The position numbers and the translations under genes are program-made. Shown one piece after another: positions 1 to 10,089 of a stretch of DNA of 64,000 bases (the first letter of the stretch is position 1; the number at the start of each line of letters is the position of its first letter). The DNA comes from PALSA-911 sp963743035 (GTDB lineage Bacteria; Pseudomonadota; Alphaproteobacteria; Acetobacterales; Acetobacteraceae). The notes beneath the pieces were generated by a model, which saw nothing but the letters and a program-made list of their open reading frames with translations, ran no database searches and was not told the origin of the DNA. Where the stretch lies: the NCBI GenBank assembly GCA_963743035.1, contig CAVUOB010000009.1:1-64000 (forward strand), in the 5' to 3' direction.

Positions 1-944
1 TCCGAAAAAAGCCCCTCCGGAACGGCAACGCTGGCCACCTCGAAGAACGCCGCCTCGCCGCCGTCCTGGTCCATGGCGACAATCCCGCGCAGCCGGCCGA
101 CCGGCGCGCGCGACAGCGACGCGATGTAGCCGGGTCTCGGCTTGGTGTTCGGAAAGGCGCGGTTCACGTCCAGCCGCTCCCGGTTGGCGTCGGTCCAGCC
201 GAGCAATCCCGCATCGTCCAGCAGGAACAGCAGCGGCTCGGCGTCCAGGTCCGCCCGGCTCAGCAGCCAGCCCTGGCAGGTCGGCGCGGCGCGCGTGCCG
301 CCGACGGAATCGACCATGCCGGCAGCGCCGAACCGGGCCAGCGCCTCGGTCGTATGCTCCAGCGCCGCAATCGTGCCGCCCGCCAGGCGCGATTCCAGCA
401 GACCCTGCAGCCGCGCGGCATCCGGCTGCCCGCTCGGCTGCAGCCGCGTCATCCTCTCGCCCCGGGCGGTGCCGGCGCGGGCCGCCCGCTCCAGCTGCGA
501 ACGCAGCGCGGCGAGCTCCTTCTCCAGCATGGCATGCGTCCGCCGCGCCTCGGCCAGCTCCCGGTCATGCATCTCCGTCAGCTCGTCGAGCTCGCGCGCC
601 CGCGTTTCGCGCAGTTCGGCCAGCTCCCGCTCGCTCGCCGCATGGGCGTTGCGCGCAGCGGCGACATCCTCCAGCAGATCGAGGCATTTGCGGTCCAGCG
701 CCTCGCACAACTCGGCCAGCGTCCGCACCTGCGCATCCACCAGCCCGCCCCCCGGGCCCGCCGCGCTCGCGGCGATGCCGCCAACCGCCACGGCCGGCCC
801 GGTCTCAATGGTCTCGGCCGGGATCGCCGCATCCGCCGGTTTGCCCACTGGGGCCTTCGTCGCGCCAGCCGATCTGGCCGCCGCACCGGGCTTCCTCCCG
901 GCGGCGGGCGTCTCCATGGTGCGGCGTTTGCTGGAAGAGGCCAT
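1..944 (-). CDS. Partial coiled-coil protein with a glycosyltransferase-associated domain
   Basis: The frame is open from an ATG at 944 to the left edge of the window, so only about 314 N-terminal residues are visible. The start follows a GAGGATCGG-like ribosome site. After a low-complexity Ala/Pro/Gly stretch (to about residue 70) comes a Glu/Ala/Arg-rich heptad region (about 75-155) that looks like a coiled coil. From about residue 220 a segment with the pattern GWLLSR...LDV...FP...PGY resembles the N-terminal beta-sandwich of the divergently transcribed glycosyltransferase at 1219. That suggests a related role in polysaccharide synthesis, but no catalytic domain is visible and the function is not known. 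Confidence 0.7.
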   Translation of the reverse strand, partial: MASSSKRRTMETPAAGRKPGAAARSAGATKAPVGKPADAAIPAETIETGPAVAVGGIAASAAGPGGGLVDAQVRTLAELCEALDRKCLDLLEDVAAARNAHAASERELAELRETRARELDELTEMHDRELAEARRTHAMLEKELAALRSQLERAARAGTARGERMTRLQPSGQPDAARLQGLLESRLAGGTIAALEHTTEALARFGAAGMVDSVGGTRAAPTCQGWLLSRADLDAEPLLFLLDDAGLLGWTDANRERLDVNRAFPNTKPRPGYIASLSRAPVGRLRGIVAMDQDGGEAAFFEVASVAVPEGLFS

Positions 945-1218
945 CCGATCCTCATCGATTGCAGGCTGTGTGGCGTAGGGTCCTCTTTAGGACAGCTGCG
1001 GGAAATGCTCCAGGGGCCGGAAATCGGTTCAAATGGGATCATCCCGATATCATTACATATATCCCCGGCCGCGCCGGAGGCGGAAGCGCCCGCCCCGCAC
1101 CATTTTCCCGGCACACCTTGCCTCCCGGCCCGGAATTTGGATAAAAAAGTCAGCATAACGGGGTCTGTACATCGATGTCACAAAGCCGGCCTAAATTTAA
1201 GCAGCGGACCTAGCCCGG

Positions 1219-4200
1219 ATGCCGGACCGCGCCGATTTCCACATCGATGGCCCCTTCGATCACGAACAGAGGCTCACCTATTTCGGTACGGAACTGAATC
1301 TCGCCGGCTGGGCGATCCTGCCGGACAGCGATTGCCGCCTGGCCGTCTATGCGCGGGGCCGGCTGCTCGGCTGCGTCACGCCGACGGAATCCCGCACCGA
1401 CCTGCGGGCGGTGTTTCCCTGGCTGGGCGCGGATCTGACGCCGGGCTTCAAGACCACCCTGCCGCTGCCGGCCGGCCTCGCCGAGGCGGATCCGAACCTG
1501 CGCATCCGGATCGCGCTGGAACGCGGCGGCAGGGTCCTCAGGGATGGCCATTGGGCCATCGCCAAGGGCATCCCCCGGCTGGAACTCCATGTCGACGAGA
1601 CCCGGATCGCCGACGGCCGGCTGGTCTGCGACCAGCGCAATGTGCGCTTCTATGGCTGGGCCGTCTGCCAGGAGACGATCGAGGGCATCACCGCCGATCT
1701 CGGCGAGAATTGCCGCATCATCGCCCAGTACGGCATCACCCGGCCGGATGTCTTCACCGTCCGGCCGAACAACCCGAATGGCGCGGCGGCCGGCTTCTCG
1801 CTGTTCGTCCCCGTCATGCCGCCGGACTGCGACAGCGTGGTGTTTTCCGTCCTGCTCAGCGGCGGGACCGTGCTGACCCGCCGGTTCGAGCTGGCGATCC
1901 AGCCGGAAGCCGTCCCGGTGCCGACCTTCCGGCGCCTGCCCTTCGCCGAGACGCATTTCCTCTCGCGCGGCCTTGCCACCGCCACGCCGCGGCCCTGCTT
2001 CGTGATCCTGCCGCGCGAGACCGTCCCCGACCCCACCGACGATCCGGCGGGCGACAGCATCGCGTCGATCCTGGCGTCCCGCTCGCACGGCGCGCAGCCG
2101 AACATCCTGGTCCATGCGGACTGCGCGGCGACCGGTGCCGCCACGCGCGTCTTCCGCAGCGGCGCGGAACTGTCCCGCGCGTTGCGGGAACTGACCGCGC
2201 AAGCCGCCGATGAATGGATCATCTGCCTGCGCGAAGGCGATACAATATCGGACAGTCTCTGCCTGTTCCTGCATGCGCGCGAACAGGCCGGCAAGACATT
2301 CGTCTATTGGGATGAAACCGCGGCTTCCGGCCGGCGCGCGCGGACGGTCTACAAGGTGCCGGGCGCGCCCTTCCTCACGCTGCTGACACATGATTTCATC
2401 GGCCGCGGCTGGGCCGCGCGCATCACCGGCGCGTTGCTGGACGGCCTGGCCGCCGGCGACGTCGCGCAGTACCTGCTTTCGGTGCCGCTGGCCGCCTTCC
2501 AGGACCCGCCTGCCTGCGCCCATATTCCCGAAACCCTCTCGCGCCACGTCTATACAGGCGATGGCCCGGCACTCGGCGCTGCCGGCATCGCCGCGCGCAA
2601 CCGCGTGCTGGCGACGCTGAGCTCGCTCTACGGCCCCCTGTCGCTCGAACGCCCGCCCTTCGCGCCCGATCCGCGCCGCGCCGCGCCGGGGGCGCAACTC
2701 ACGCTCGATTGCGACGACGCCGAATTGCCGCGCATATCGGTCATCATCCCGACGATCGGCACCGCCGGGCGCGTGATCAACTGCCTGCGCGGGCTGCGCG
2801 AGCAGACCGACTACCCCAATCTCGAAATCATCGTCATCGACCACATGCCCTTCACGCCGGAGTTCCTGGCGCTGAAGCGGCAGGTGCGCGGCTACGCCGA
2901 TCAGGTGCTGCCCATGATCGGGACGTTCAACTGGTCCCGGTTCAACAATGTCGGCGCCGCGCTCGCGACCGGCACGGTGTTCCTGTTCCTGAACGACGAC
3001 GTCGAAATGCGCGACCCGCAATGGCTGCGCCGGCTGCTGCCCTATCTGTCGCAGCCTTCGGTCGGCGCGGTCGGCCCGCGTCTGCTGACCCCGCAGGGCG
3101 ATGTCCAGTCCTGCGGCGTATCGCTGTTCGACGGAGAGGGCGCCGCGCGCAACGACTTCGCCTTCACCGGCGCGGAAACCGCCATCGGCGACGGCCTCAA
3201 CCTGGCGCCGCGCAACTGCACCTCCCTGCTCGGCGCCGCCATCCTGACCCGGCGGGAAATATTCACCGCCATGGGCGGTTTCGAGGAAGCGCTGGCGCTC
3301 ACCTTCAACGACCTCGACTACCACATGAAGCTGCGCGAGGCCGGCCTGCAGGTCGCGGTGGTCCCCGCGTCGTCGCTGATCCATTTCGAGAAGACCTCCC
3401 GCGCGCTGATCGAAGAGAAGACGCTGGAGGCGCTGTACGACCGCAAATGGCGCCGCCAGCATCTGCTGGGCGATCCCTATGTCCATCCGGCCTGCGAAAC
3501 CGGCAGCGGGATGTACAAGATAAACCGGGAACCCGGCGAAATCCTGTGGAACCGCAACATCGCCGCCCCGCGCGGCGATGTGCGCCGCATCCTGGTCATG
3601 CGGCTCGACCATATCGGCGATTTCACCCTGACCGTGCCGGCCTTCCGGCTGCTGCGCGAAACCTTCCCGGACGCGCGGATCGACGCAATCGTCGGCCCCT
3701 GGAACGTCGCGCTGGCGGAGCGGGCGAAGCTGTTCGACCGGGTGATGCCGTTCAATTTCTATCACGAGCGCTCCGGCGACGGCCGCGGCCTGGATGAGGA
3801 AGCCAGCCGCCAGATGTTCCGCGAACGGATCGCGGGACAGGCCTACGACCTCGCGATCGACATGCGCCTGGACGGCGACACGCGCCTGCTGCTGACCCTG
3901 GTGGAGGCGCGCTTCCGCGCCGGCTTCTCCCAGGGCCTGCTGCACCCCTGGCTCGACATCTCGCTGGAATGGGCCGGCAATCTGCGCAGCTGGCGCAAAA
4001 ACGCCAGCGTGGCCGACGAAATGCGCCGGCTCGTCATGGCCGTCGCCGACCGGTTCCCCCTCGCGGCGGCTTTGAACGAGAACCACTGGCATCCGGACGC
4101 GACGCCGGCGGCCCCCGCGTCGCCGCACGACGCCGCGGCCAGGCCGGTCCGGCGGGTCATCATCCATCCGTTCGCCGGCAACGAGATCAAGATGTGGCCG

Positions 4201-4761
4201 GCCGGCAAATGGCGCGATCTCGTCGCATTGCTACACGAGGATGGCGTCGGCGTGCTCATGATCGGTTCGGCCAGGGACGCCATCCGGGAAGCCGATACCG
4301 CCGAGCGCCTCACCCGGGCCGGCGCGGTCAATGCCCTGGGCGTCTACGCGCCCGAGGAGCTGCCCGGCGTGATCGCCTCGGCCGATTGCTTCGTCGGCTG
4401 CGACAGCGGCCCGAAGCACCTGGCCGCGAGCACGGGCATCCCGGTCGTCGGGCTGCAGTCCGGCTTCGTCGATCCGGTGATGTGGGGGCCGATGAACCTC
4501 TCCGGCATCAGCCTGGTCCGCAACGTCCACTGCGCCCCCTGCTATATCGACGACGCCGCCAAATGCCCGCGCCAGGTCGACTGCATGACGCAGATCACCG
4601 TGGCCGACGTGTACCGCCAGGTGAGCCGGATCCTGGCCCTGTCCGAGCCGCTCCAGACCGCCGGCGGCCCGGTCCCTGCCGACGCCGCCGACCGGTGCCA
4701 GCCTCCGCCCTCCCCGCGCGCGGAGGCGAAGCCGCGCCCCCGCAGACGCGCCGGGCTGTAA
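1219..4761 (+). CDS. GT2-GT9 fusion glycosyltransferase
   Basis: A 1180-residue protein with three parts. Residues 1 to about 480 hold two beta-sandwich-like repeats with GW signatures (NLAGWAIL and RFYGWAVC). Residues about 504-745 are a family 2 glycosyltransferase, with the start signature ISVIIPTIG and an acidic nucleotide-sugar site LNDDVEM near residue 592. Residues about 789-1140 resemble heptosyltransferases of family 9 (RILVMRLDHIGDF, then VIIHPFAG and a DSGPKHLAA loop). A GT2 and a GT9 module in one chain suggests two consecutive sugar transfers on a lipopolysaccharide core or another glycan. No signal peptide or membrane segment is visible, so a cytoplasmic location is likely. The ATG at 1219 is the first after the 274-bp gap to the divergent gene. 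The sugar specificities cannot be told from sequence. Confidence 0.88.
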   Translation: MPDRADFHIDGPFDHEQRLTYFGTELNLAGWAILPDSDCRLAVYARGRLLGCVTPTESRTDLRAVFPWLGADLTPGFKTTLPLPAGLAEADPNLRIRIALERGGRVLRDGHWAIAKGIPRLELHVDETRIADGRLVCDQRNVRFYGWAVCQETIEGITADLGENCRIIAQYGITRPDVFTVRPNNPNGAAAGFSLFVPVMPPDCDSVVFSVLLSGGTVLTRRFELAIQPEAVPVPTFRRLPFAETHFLSRGLATATPRPCFVILPRETVPDPTDDPAGDSIASILASRSHGAQPNILVHADCAATGAATRVFRSGAELSRALRELTAQAADEWIICLREGDTISDSLCLFLHAREQAGKTFVYWDETAASGRRARTVYKVPGAPFLTLLTHDFIGRGWAARITGALLDGLAAGDVAQYLLSVPLAAFQDPPACAHIPETLSRHVYTGDGPALGAAGIAARNRVLATLSSLYGPLSLERPPFAPDPRRAAPGAQLTLDCDDAELPRISVIIPTIGTAGRVINCLRGLREQTDYPNLEIIVIDHMPFTPEFLALKRQVRGYADQVLPMIGTFNWSRFNNVGAALATGTVFLFLNDDVEMRDPQWLRRLLPYLSQPSVGAVGPRLLTPQGDVQSCGVSLFDGEGAARNDFAFTGAETAIGDGLNLAPRNCTSLLGAAILTRREIFTAMGGFEEALALTFNDLDYHMKLREAGLQVAVVPASSLIHFEKTSRALIEEKTLEALYDRKWRRQHLLGDPYVHPACETGSGMYKINREPGEILWNRNIAAPRGDVRRILVMRLDHIGDFTLTVPAFRLLRETFPDARIDAIVGPWNVALAERAKLFDRVMPFNFYHERSGDGRGLDEEASRQMFRERIAGQAYDLAIDMRLDGDTRLLLTLVEARFRAGFSQGLLHPWLDISLEWAGNLRSWRKNASVADEMRRLVMAVADRFPLAAALNENHWHPDATPAAPASPHDAAARPVRRVIIHPFAGNEIKMWPAGKWRDLVALLHEDGVGVLMIGSARDAIREADTAERLTRAGAVNALGVYAPEELPGVIASADCFVGCDSGPKHLAASTGIPVVGLQSGFVDPVMWGPMNLSGISLVRNVHCAPCYIDDAAKCPRQVDCMTQITVADVYRQVSRILALSEPLQTAGGPVPADAADRCQPPPSPRAEAKPRPRRRAGL

Positions 4762-4909
4762 TCAGTCGCGCCATCCGAACGCCCCAGGCAATCCGCCCCC
4801 CCTTGCCAAAAGCCGCGGAACCGGGTGAGAGGAAGCCACCAGGCGGACCCGCAAGCACCCGCGCCGGAGCCCGGCGCGCCCGCCTGGCGCTGAGAACCGG
4901 AGCCGCCCG

Positions 4910-7900
4910 ATGACCGTGATGACGCGAGACATGCTGCAGGCTGGCGGCGTCATTGCCTGGGCCCGGTTCGACCGGGACTGGTATCTCCAGGCCCATCCGG
5001 AAGTCGCGGCCCAGATTGAACGGCAGGATTTCGACGAAGCCCTGGATTTCTACCTCCGCGACGGCCAGGCGAGCGGCCATTCCCCCAACCCCTTCTTCGA
5101 CGAGGCCTGGTATCTCCAGACCTATCCGGAAATCGCAGCACAGGTCCGCGCCGGCCTGTTCGCCTCGGGCTTCGACCAGTACCGCCAGCTCGGCCATCGC
5201 ACGAACAACCCGCATTGGCTGTTCGACCTCGCGCTCTATCGCCGCAACAATGTCGACCTGACCGACGCGGCGCTGCAGGCGAGCGGTCATCGCGATCCCT
5301 ATAATCACTATCTGCACTCCGGCGTCCGCGAAGGGCGCAGCGCCCATATCTTCTTCGACGCGGCCTATTACCGGGCACAGCCCGGCGCCGATGCGGCAGC
5401 AGGCGGCGGAACCGGGGGCGAGACTGGCGGCGCCTTCGGCCATTACCTGCGCGGACTGCACGGCGCCGGCGCCGAACCGCGCACCTGCCGCTATTTCGAT
5501 CCCGCCTGGTACAGCACCTCCTATCCGCAGGTGACCGAGGCGATCGGCCGCGGGGAGTGGCGCTGCGCGCTGCATCATTACCTTTGCAACCAGACGCCGG
5601 AAGCCTTCGACCCGCTGGCGGATTTTTCGGAAGCCTTCTACCTGACCCGCTACCGGGATGTCGCGGCGGCGGTCGGCGCGGGCAAATACGCCCGGGGCTA
5701 CCTGCACTTCATCTATGACGGGGCACGCGAATTGCGCTCCCCCTGCGCCGGCGTCGACCTCCAGTACTACCATGATTTCCATGCCCAAGTGCGGGAGGCG
5801 ATCGCGGCGCGGGACGTGCCCGATGCCTTCGTCCACCTGCTAACCATCGGCCGTGCCCAGGGGCTGCGCACCCTGCCGCCGGTGGACGAACCGCCGGAGG
5901 AGCCGCAGGCAAAGGCGCTGTTCCGCCTGCACGCCCGCAGCCTGCTGCCGGGGCTGGCGCGCGAGGGGATCGATTTCAGCTTCACCGGCCGGCCGGATCT
6001 GAGCGTTATCCTGGTGGTGCATGATCATTTCGAACTCACCCTGAAGGCCCTCGCCTCGCTCCGCCAGAACTTCCCCGGCGCCATCGAGCTGATCCTGGTG
6101 GATTCCGGCTCGACCGACGAAACCCGGCATATCCGGCGCTACCTGCGCGGTGCCCGGATCGTCTCTTTCGACACCAATATCGGCTATCTGCGCGGCTGCA
6201 ACGCGGCGCTGAACTTCGCCACCGCCGATGCCGTGCTCTACCTCAACAACGATATCGAGCTCGCCCCCGCCGCCATCCCGGCGGCCTTGCGCCGGCTGGC
6301 ATCGGACCCGCGGATCGGCGCCGTCGGCGGCAAGGTGATCCGCACGCATGGCCGCCTGCAGGAAGCCGGCTGCATCATCTGGCGCGACGCCAGCACGCAG
6401 GGCTATCTGCGCGACGCATCGCCGCAGGCGCCGGAAGCCAATTTCCTGCGCGATGTCGATTTCTGCTCGGCGGTGTTCCTGATGGTCCGGGCCGGCCCGC
6501 TGCACGATCTCGGCGGCTTCGACGATGCCTATGCCCCCGCGTATTTCGAGGACGCGGATCTTTGCATCCGCATCGCTGAGGCCGGGTACCGGGTCGTCTA
6601 CGATCCCGCCGTGGTCGTCTTCCACCTCGAATACGGCACCGCGGCCAGCAGCCTGGACGCCCAGACGCGGATGGCGCGCAACCAGACCCTCTTGCGCGAC
6701 AGGCATGCCGCCTGGCTGGACGGCCAGCTTCCCCCCTCGGCCGCGAACCTGCTCCGGGCGCGCACCGCCCGTGCGGATCGCCACGCAGCGGACCGGCCCC
6801 GGCGGCAGCGCGTGCTGTTCATCGAGGACATGCCGCCGATGCGCCTGGTCGGCTCCGGCTATGTGCGCTCCAACGACCTGATCCGGGTCATGGTCGAGCT
6901 GGGGATGGAGGTCACGGTCTTTCCGGTGGAGCCACGCCGCTTCGAACTGGCCGCCGTCTTCGCCGATATTCCGGACCAGGTGGAGGTCATGCACGACCGC
7001 ATCCTGCAGGACCTGCCGGAATTCCTCGCCGCCAGGGCCGGGTACTACGACATCGTCTGGATCGGCCGCACCCATAACCTGGACCGGACCGCCGCGATGC
7101 TGCCCGCGCTCGCGGGCCCGGACGGCGCCATGCCGCGGCTGATCCTGGATACCGAGGCCGTCGCCGTCCTGCGCGAGGCGGCACGGACGCGATTGGCCCC
7201 CCATGCCGGGGACGAGACCCGTTCCGGCGCGGCGCCGGACCTTTCGGGCGCCATCGCCGGGGAACTCGCCAACGCGCCGCTCTGCGAACAGGTGATCGCG
7301 GTGAACGACCGCGAGGCCGAGTTGCTGCGCGCGATCGGCCTGCCGCGCGTCACCGTCATCGGGCATATGCGGGAGATCCAGGAAACCCCGCGCCCCTGGA
7401 AGGACCGCGCCGGCATGCTGTTCGTCGGCGCCATCCACGACATGGATGCGCCCAACTACGATTCGCTCTGCTGGTTCGTCGACGAGGTCCTGCCGCTGGT
7501 CGAGCAGGAGCTGCGCTGGGAAACCCGGCTGACGATCGTCGGCTACACCGCGCCGTCGGTCGATCTGTCCCGCTTCGCCGATCACGCCCGGATCACGCTG
7601 CGCGGCGCCGTCACGGACCTGGCGCCGATCTACAACCAGCACCGGGTCTTCGTGGCGCCGACGCGCTTTGCCGCCGGCATTCCCTACAAGATCCACAGCG
7701 CGGCATCCTACGGGCTTCCGGTCGTCGCCACCGAGATCCTGCGCCGCCAGCTGCAATGGCGCGACGGTGCCGAGATCCTGTCCGCCGCCGACACGGATCC
7801 GGCCGGCTTCGCCCGGCACATCGTGGCGCTCTCCCGCTCCGAGGCGTCGTGGCAGACCATCCGCTCGGGTGCCTTCGCCCGGCTGCGGGCGGAAAACAGC

Positions 7901-7951
7901 CGCGCCGTCTACACCGAGGCCGTGCGCGGCGTCCTCGCCGCCCCGGACTGA
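4910..7951 (+). CDS. Multidomain glycosyltransferase (repeat region, GT2, GT4-like)
   Basis: A 1013-residue protein. Residues 15 to about 330 contain seven or so copies of a roughly 45-residue repeat around a motif like FDxxWYLxxYPEVA, a repeat often found attached to bacterial glycosyltransferases. A GT2 domain follows (about 362-590), with PDLSVILVVHDHF at its start and a YLNNDIEL acidic motif near residue 447. The last 380 residues (from RQRVLFIEDMPP, about 632) look like a GT4-type transferase, with a C-terminal donor-binding lobe. It lies 148 bp downstream of the GT2-GT9 gene on the same strand, so the two are probably co-transcribed. Acceptor and donor sugars are unknown. Confidence 0.87.
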   Translation: MTVMTRDMLQAGGVIAWARFDRDWYLQAHPEVAAQIERQDFDEALDFYLRDGQASGHSPNPFFDEAWYLQTYPEIAAQVRAGLFASGFDQYRQLGHRTNNPHWLFDLALYRRNNVDLTDAALQASGHRDPYNHYLHSGVREGRSAHIFFDAAYYRAQPGADAAAGGGTGGETGGAFGHYLRGLHGAGAEPRTCRYFDPAWYSTSYPQVTEAIGRGEWRCALHHYLCNQTPEAFDPLADFSEAFYLTRYRDVAAAVGAGKYARGYLHFIYDGARELRSPCAGVDLQYYHDFHAQVREAIAARDVPDAFVHLLTIGRAQGLRTLPPVDEPPEEPQAKALFRLHARSLLPGLAREGIDFSFTGRPDLSVILVVHDHFELTLKALASLRQNFPGAIELILVDSGSTDETRHIRRYLRGARIVSFDTNIGYLRGCNAALNFATADAVLYLNNDIELAPAAIPAALRRLASDPRIGAVGGKVIRTHGRLQEAGCIIWRDASTQGYLRDASPQAPEANFLRDVDFCSAVFLMVRAGPLHDLGGFDDAYAPAYFEDADLCIRIAEAGYRVVYDPAVVVFHLEYGTAASSLDAQTRMARNQTLLRDRHAAWLDGQLPPSAANLLRARTARADRHAADRPRRQRVLFIEDMPPMRLVGSGYVRSNDLIRVMVELGMEVTVFPVEPRRFELAAVFADIPDQVEVMHDRILQDLPEFLAARAGYYDIVWIGRTHNLDRTAAMLPALAGPDGAMPRLILDTEAVAVLREAARTRLAPHAGDETRSGAAPDLSGAIAGELANAPLCEQVIAVNDREAELLRAIGLPRVTVIGHMREIQETPRPWKDRAGMLFVGAIHDMDAPNYDSLCWFVDEVLPLVEQELRWETRLTIVGYTAPSVDLSRFADHARITLRGAVTDLAPIYNQHRVFVAPTRFAAGIPYKIHSAASYGLPVVATEILRRQLQWRDGAEILSAADTDPAGFARHIVALSRSEASWQTIRSGAFARLRAENSRAVYTEAVRGVLAAPD

Positions 7952-7955
7952 CCAC

Positions 7956-8000
7956 AAGCAGACGGACCGCAAGCGGACGGACCGCGAGCTTACCGATCGC
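7956..8000. repeat. 15-bp tandem repeat, three units
   Basis: Three consecutive 15-bp units of the form aagcRgacggaccgc, the third degenerate, start five bases after the glycosyltransferase stop codon. They fill the gap to the convergent AsmA-family gene. Confidence 0.75.
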
Positions 8001-8006
8001 GAGCCT

Positions 8007-9845
8007 TCAGCAGCGGCTGAGGCTGGCCAGTTCCCGCAGGCCCGGCGGCAACAGGCGCAGATTGGCGGCCGCCCGCGCCTCCGTCTCCTGGGGTTCCGAA
8101 CTCAGCGCCGGCCCGGCCTTCGGGTTGCTCAGGCTGCCGGTGATGCGCACGGGAATATCCAGCGCCCAGAAATGGGTCGATCGCCGGTCGCTTTTCAGCC
8201 GCAAATCCAGGGCGTCGCGCAACAGATCCACCTGCCCGCCGCCGGAAAGATCGCCCTCCCGCGTCCTCAGCCGAAGCGGCGCCACGGAAGCAACGCCGTT
8301 GCGCATGTCCCCGACGGCCAGGAAACAGACCACCGACGTGGTGCCCTGGCCCTTGCGCAGCAAAAGCCGCAGGTCGATCGAGGCGAGCTGCAGGAACTGC
8401 CGCGACACCTGTCCCCCCGCCATCGACAGCACGGCCTGGCCGCGGCTGGCACCGAGCCCGTCCTGGGTGCTCCTGCCGGTCATGTCCAGCGTGGCGCGGG
8501 CATCGAACCGGCCGCTGAGCATCGAGGCATCGGCACCCGCCATCGCCACCAGCCGTGCCGCGTTCATTTGCGACAGCGTCGCCTCCAGCCGCAGGCGTCC
8601 TCCCTCCCCCGCCGTCTCGTTCGTTCCCGACAGATCGACCCGGCCATCGGCGATGCCGAAGGACAGCTTATCCAGCGTGATCCTGCCCGGCTCCCGGCTG
8701 CCCTCCAGGCTGACGCCATCCAGCCGGTAGCGGCCATAGACCGCCTGCTGGATGCCGATCCTGACCTTGTAGGTCTCCCCCGGATTTTCCTCGACCTGCA
8801 GCGGGATCCCCTTCGACTGGTTGGCCGGCCGGGGATTGGGGGTCAGCCGGTCGCTCAGGCGCAACAGGTCGAGCGATGCGATGCCGAGGTTGATATCGAT
8901 GTGATCCGGCTGGCCGCGCTTGCCTTCATCGAGGCCGACAGATCCGGTCACGGGCGCATCGGCGATGACGCCATCGAGCTCCGTCAGGCGCCAATGGTCG
9001 CCCTGCTTGTCCAGAACCCCCTTCAGCGTCAGCGTCGCTTCCATGATGCGCGGCCGCTCGAATGCCTCGGAGAATTCCTCGGACGTGCCGGCCGCCAGTT
9101 CGACGTCACCCTTGATCCCGTCGAAGCCGATCGGATCGGTCATCGTGCCCTTGAACTTGAGCGTGCTGCGCCTGGCCGCGATGGCGATCTCGGTGGCGAC
9201 GGGGCGCGGCACCTGGCGCAGGGCGGCGAAGGATTCCAGCGTCGAGTCGGCAACCAACTTCAGGTCGTTGTAGGAACCCTCGGCGTGCAGGGTCACCGGT
9301 GACCTGTCATCGGCCGCCTGCAGAGCAGCCTGCCCGACATGCACCCGCAGCAGATGATGCTGCGTGGTGCGGAAGGTCAGGTCGCCGTCCTGCAGGCGCA
9401 AATCGGCAATGAACGGAACCGGCGCCGGACCGGCGGAGCCCGCCGGCTGCTTGCCGCTCCCCGGGAACACCCAGTTCCCGGTTCCGTCGGTGTCACGCTC
9501 CAGCACGATGACCGGGCGCTCCGCCACCATTTGGCTCAGCCGGAGTTCGCCGTGCAGCAGCGGCCAGGGAGCGATCGCGGCATGCAGCCGCCGGATCGCG
9601 ACCATATCCGGGGTGCTGCCCCAGGCCGGGTTGGCGAGGCGCAGCCCGGTGATTTCCAGCGTGAGCGGATTGCCCCAGCCGATCGCGAAACCCTCGATGG
9701 TCAGCGGACGGCCGAGCCTGGCGCTGACCAGGCTTTCGATTCGCGGCCGCCAATCCATGCGGCTCAGCACGATTGCCGCAACGCCCAGGGCCAGGATCGC
9801 GGCGCCCAGCAGGCCAAGGATCAGAAACCCGATACGGCGAATCAC
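8007..9845 (-). CDS. AsmA family protein
   Basis: 612 residues starting at a GTG (9845). The N-terminus has a short basic head followed by one membrane helix (about residues 5-28, LILGLLGAAILALGVAA), then a long periplasmic region rich in beta strands. The sequence after the helix (LGRPLTIEGFAIGW, then ITGLRLANPAWG) is typical of AsmA proteins, which are anchored in the inner membrane and take part in envelope lipid homeostasis and outer-membrane assembly. The C-terminal third resembles the AsmA C-terminal domain. The gene is convergent with the glycosyltransferase gene and divergent from the small gene at 10090. The precise role is not deducible. Confidence 0.85.
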   Translation of the reverse strand: MIRRIGFLILGLLGAAILALGVAAIVLSRMDWRPRIESLVSARLGRPLTIEGFAIGWGNPLTLEITGLRLANPAWGSTPDMVAIRRLHAAIAPWPLLHGELRLSQMVAERPVIVLERDTDGTGNWVFPGSGKQPAGSAGPAPVPFIADLRLQDGDLTFRTTQHHLLRVHVGQAALQAADDRSPVTLHAEGSYNDLKLVADSTLESFAALRQVPRPVATEIAIAARRSTLKFKGTMTDPIGFDGIKGDVELAAGTSEEFSEAFERPRIMEATLTLKGVLDKQGDHWRLTELDGVIADAPVTGSVGLDEGKRGQPDHIDINLGIASLDLLRLSDRLTPNPRPANQSKGIPLQVEENPGETYKVRIGIQQAVYGRYRLDGVSLEGSREPGRITLDKLSFGIADGRVDLSGTNETAGEGGRLRLEATLSQMNAARLVAMAGADASMLSGRFDARATLDMTGRSTQDGLGASRGQAVLSMAGGQVSRQFLQLASIDLRLLLRKGQGTTSVVCFLAVGDMRNGVASVAPLRLRTREGDLSGGGQVDLLRDALDLRLKSDRRSTHFWALDIPVRITGSLSNPKAGPALSSEPQETEARAAANLRLLPPGLRELASLSRC

Positions 9846-10089
9846 GCGGCGCTCCAGGTTTCATTGCAACGGCAGGGCCTTGCCCGAGGGTATTCCCCGA
9901 TTCGGCCCTGGTGTCGATAAATGATTTCCAGCGCCCCCGGTTTCCCCTGCTCAGGTTTCCTCAGCCCAGTTTTCCGGCAACGGGGATGCCGGGAATGCCG
10001 TTCGCGCATATCACGTCCGCTCACACCGGGTCTTCGATGCGGGCCGGTTGATGCTACCTTGCCCTGTCCAATAAAAAATCGAGGTTGGA

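Noticed and set aside
1210..4167. Long antisense open frame (about 985 codons) opposite the GT2-GT9 gene
   Set aside because: It is a shadow caused by high GC. It is rich in Arg/Gln/Asp/Gly low-complexity sequence, has no family match, and the plus-strand protein has clear domains.
5840..7972. Antisense frame of about 710 codons opposite the second glycosyltransferase
   Set aside because: Same reason: no recognisable domain, and the other strand holds a complete multidomain protein.
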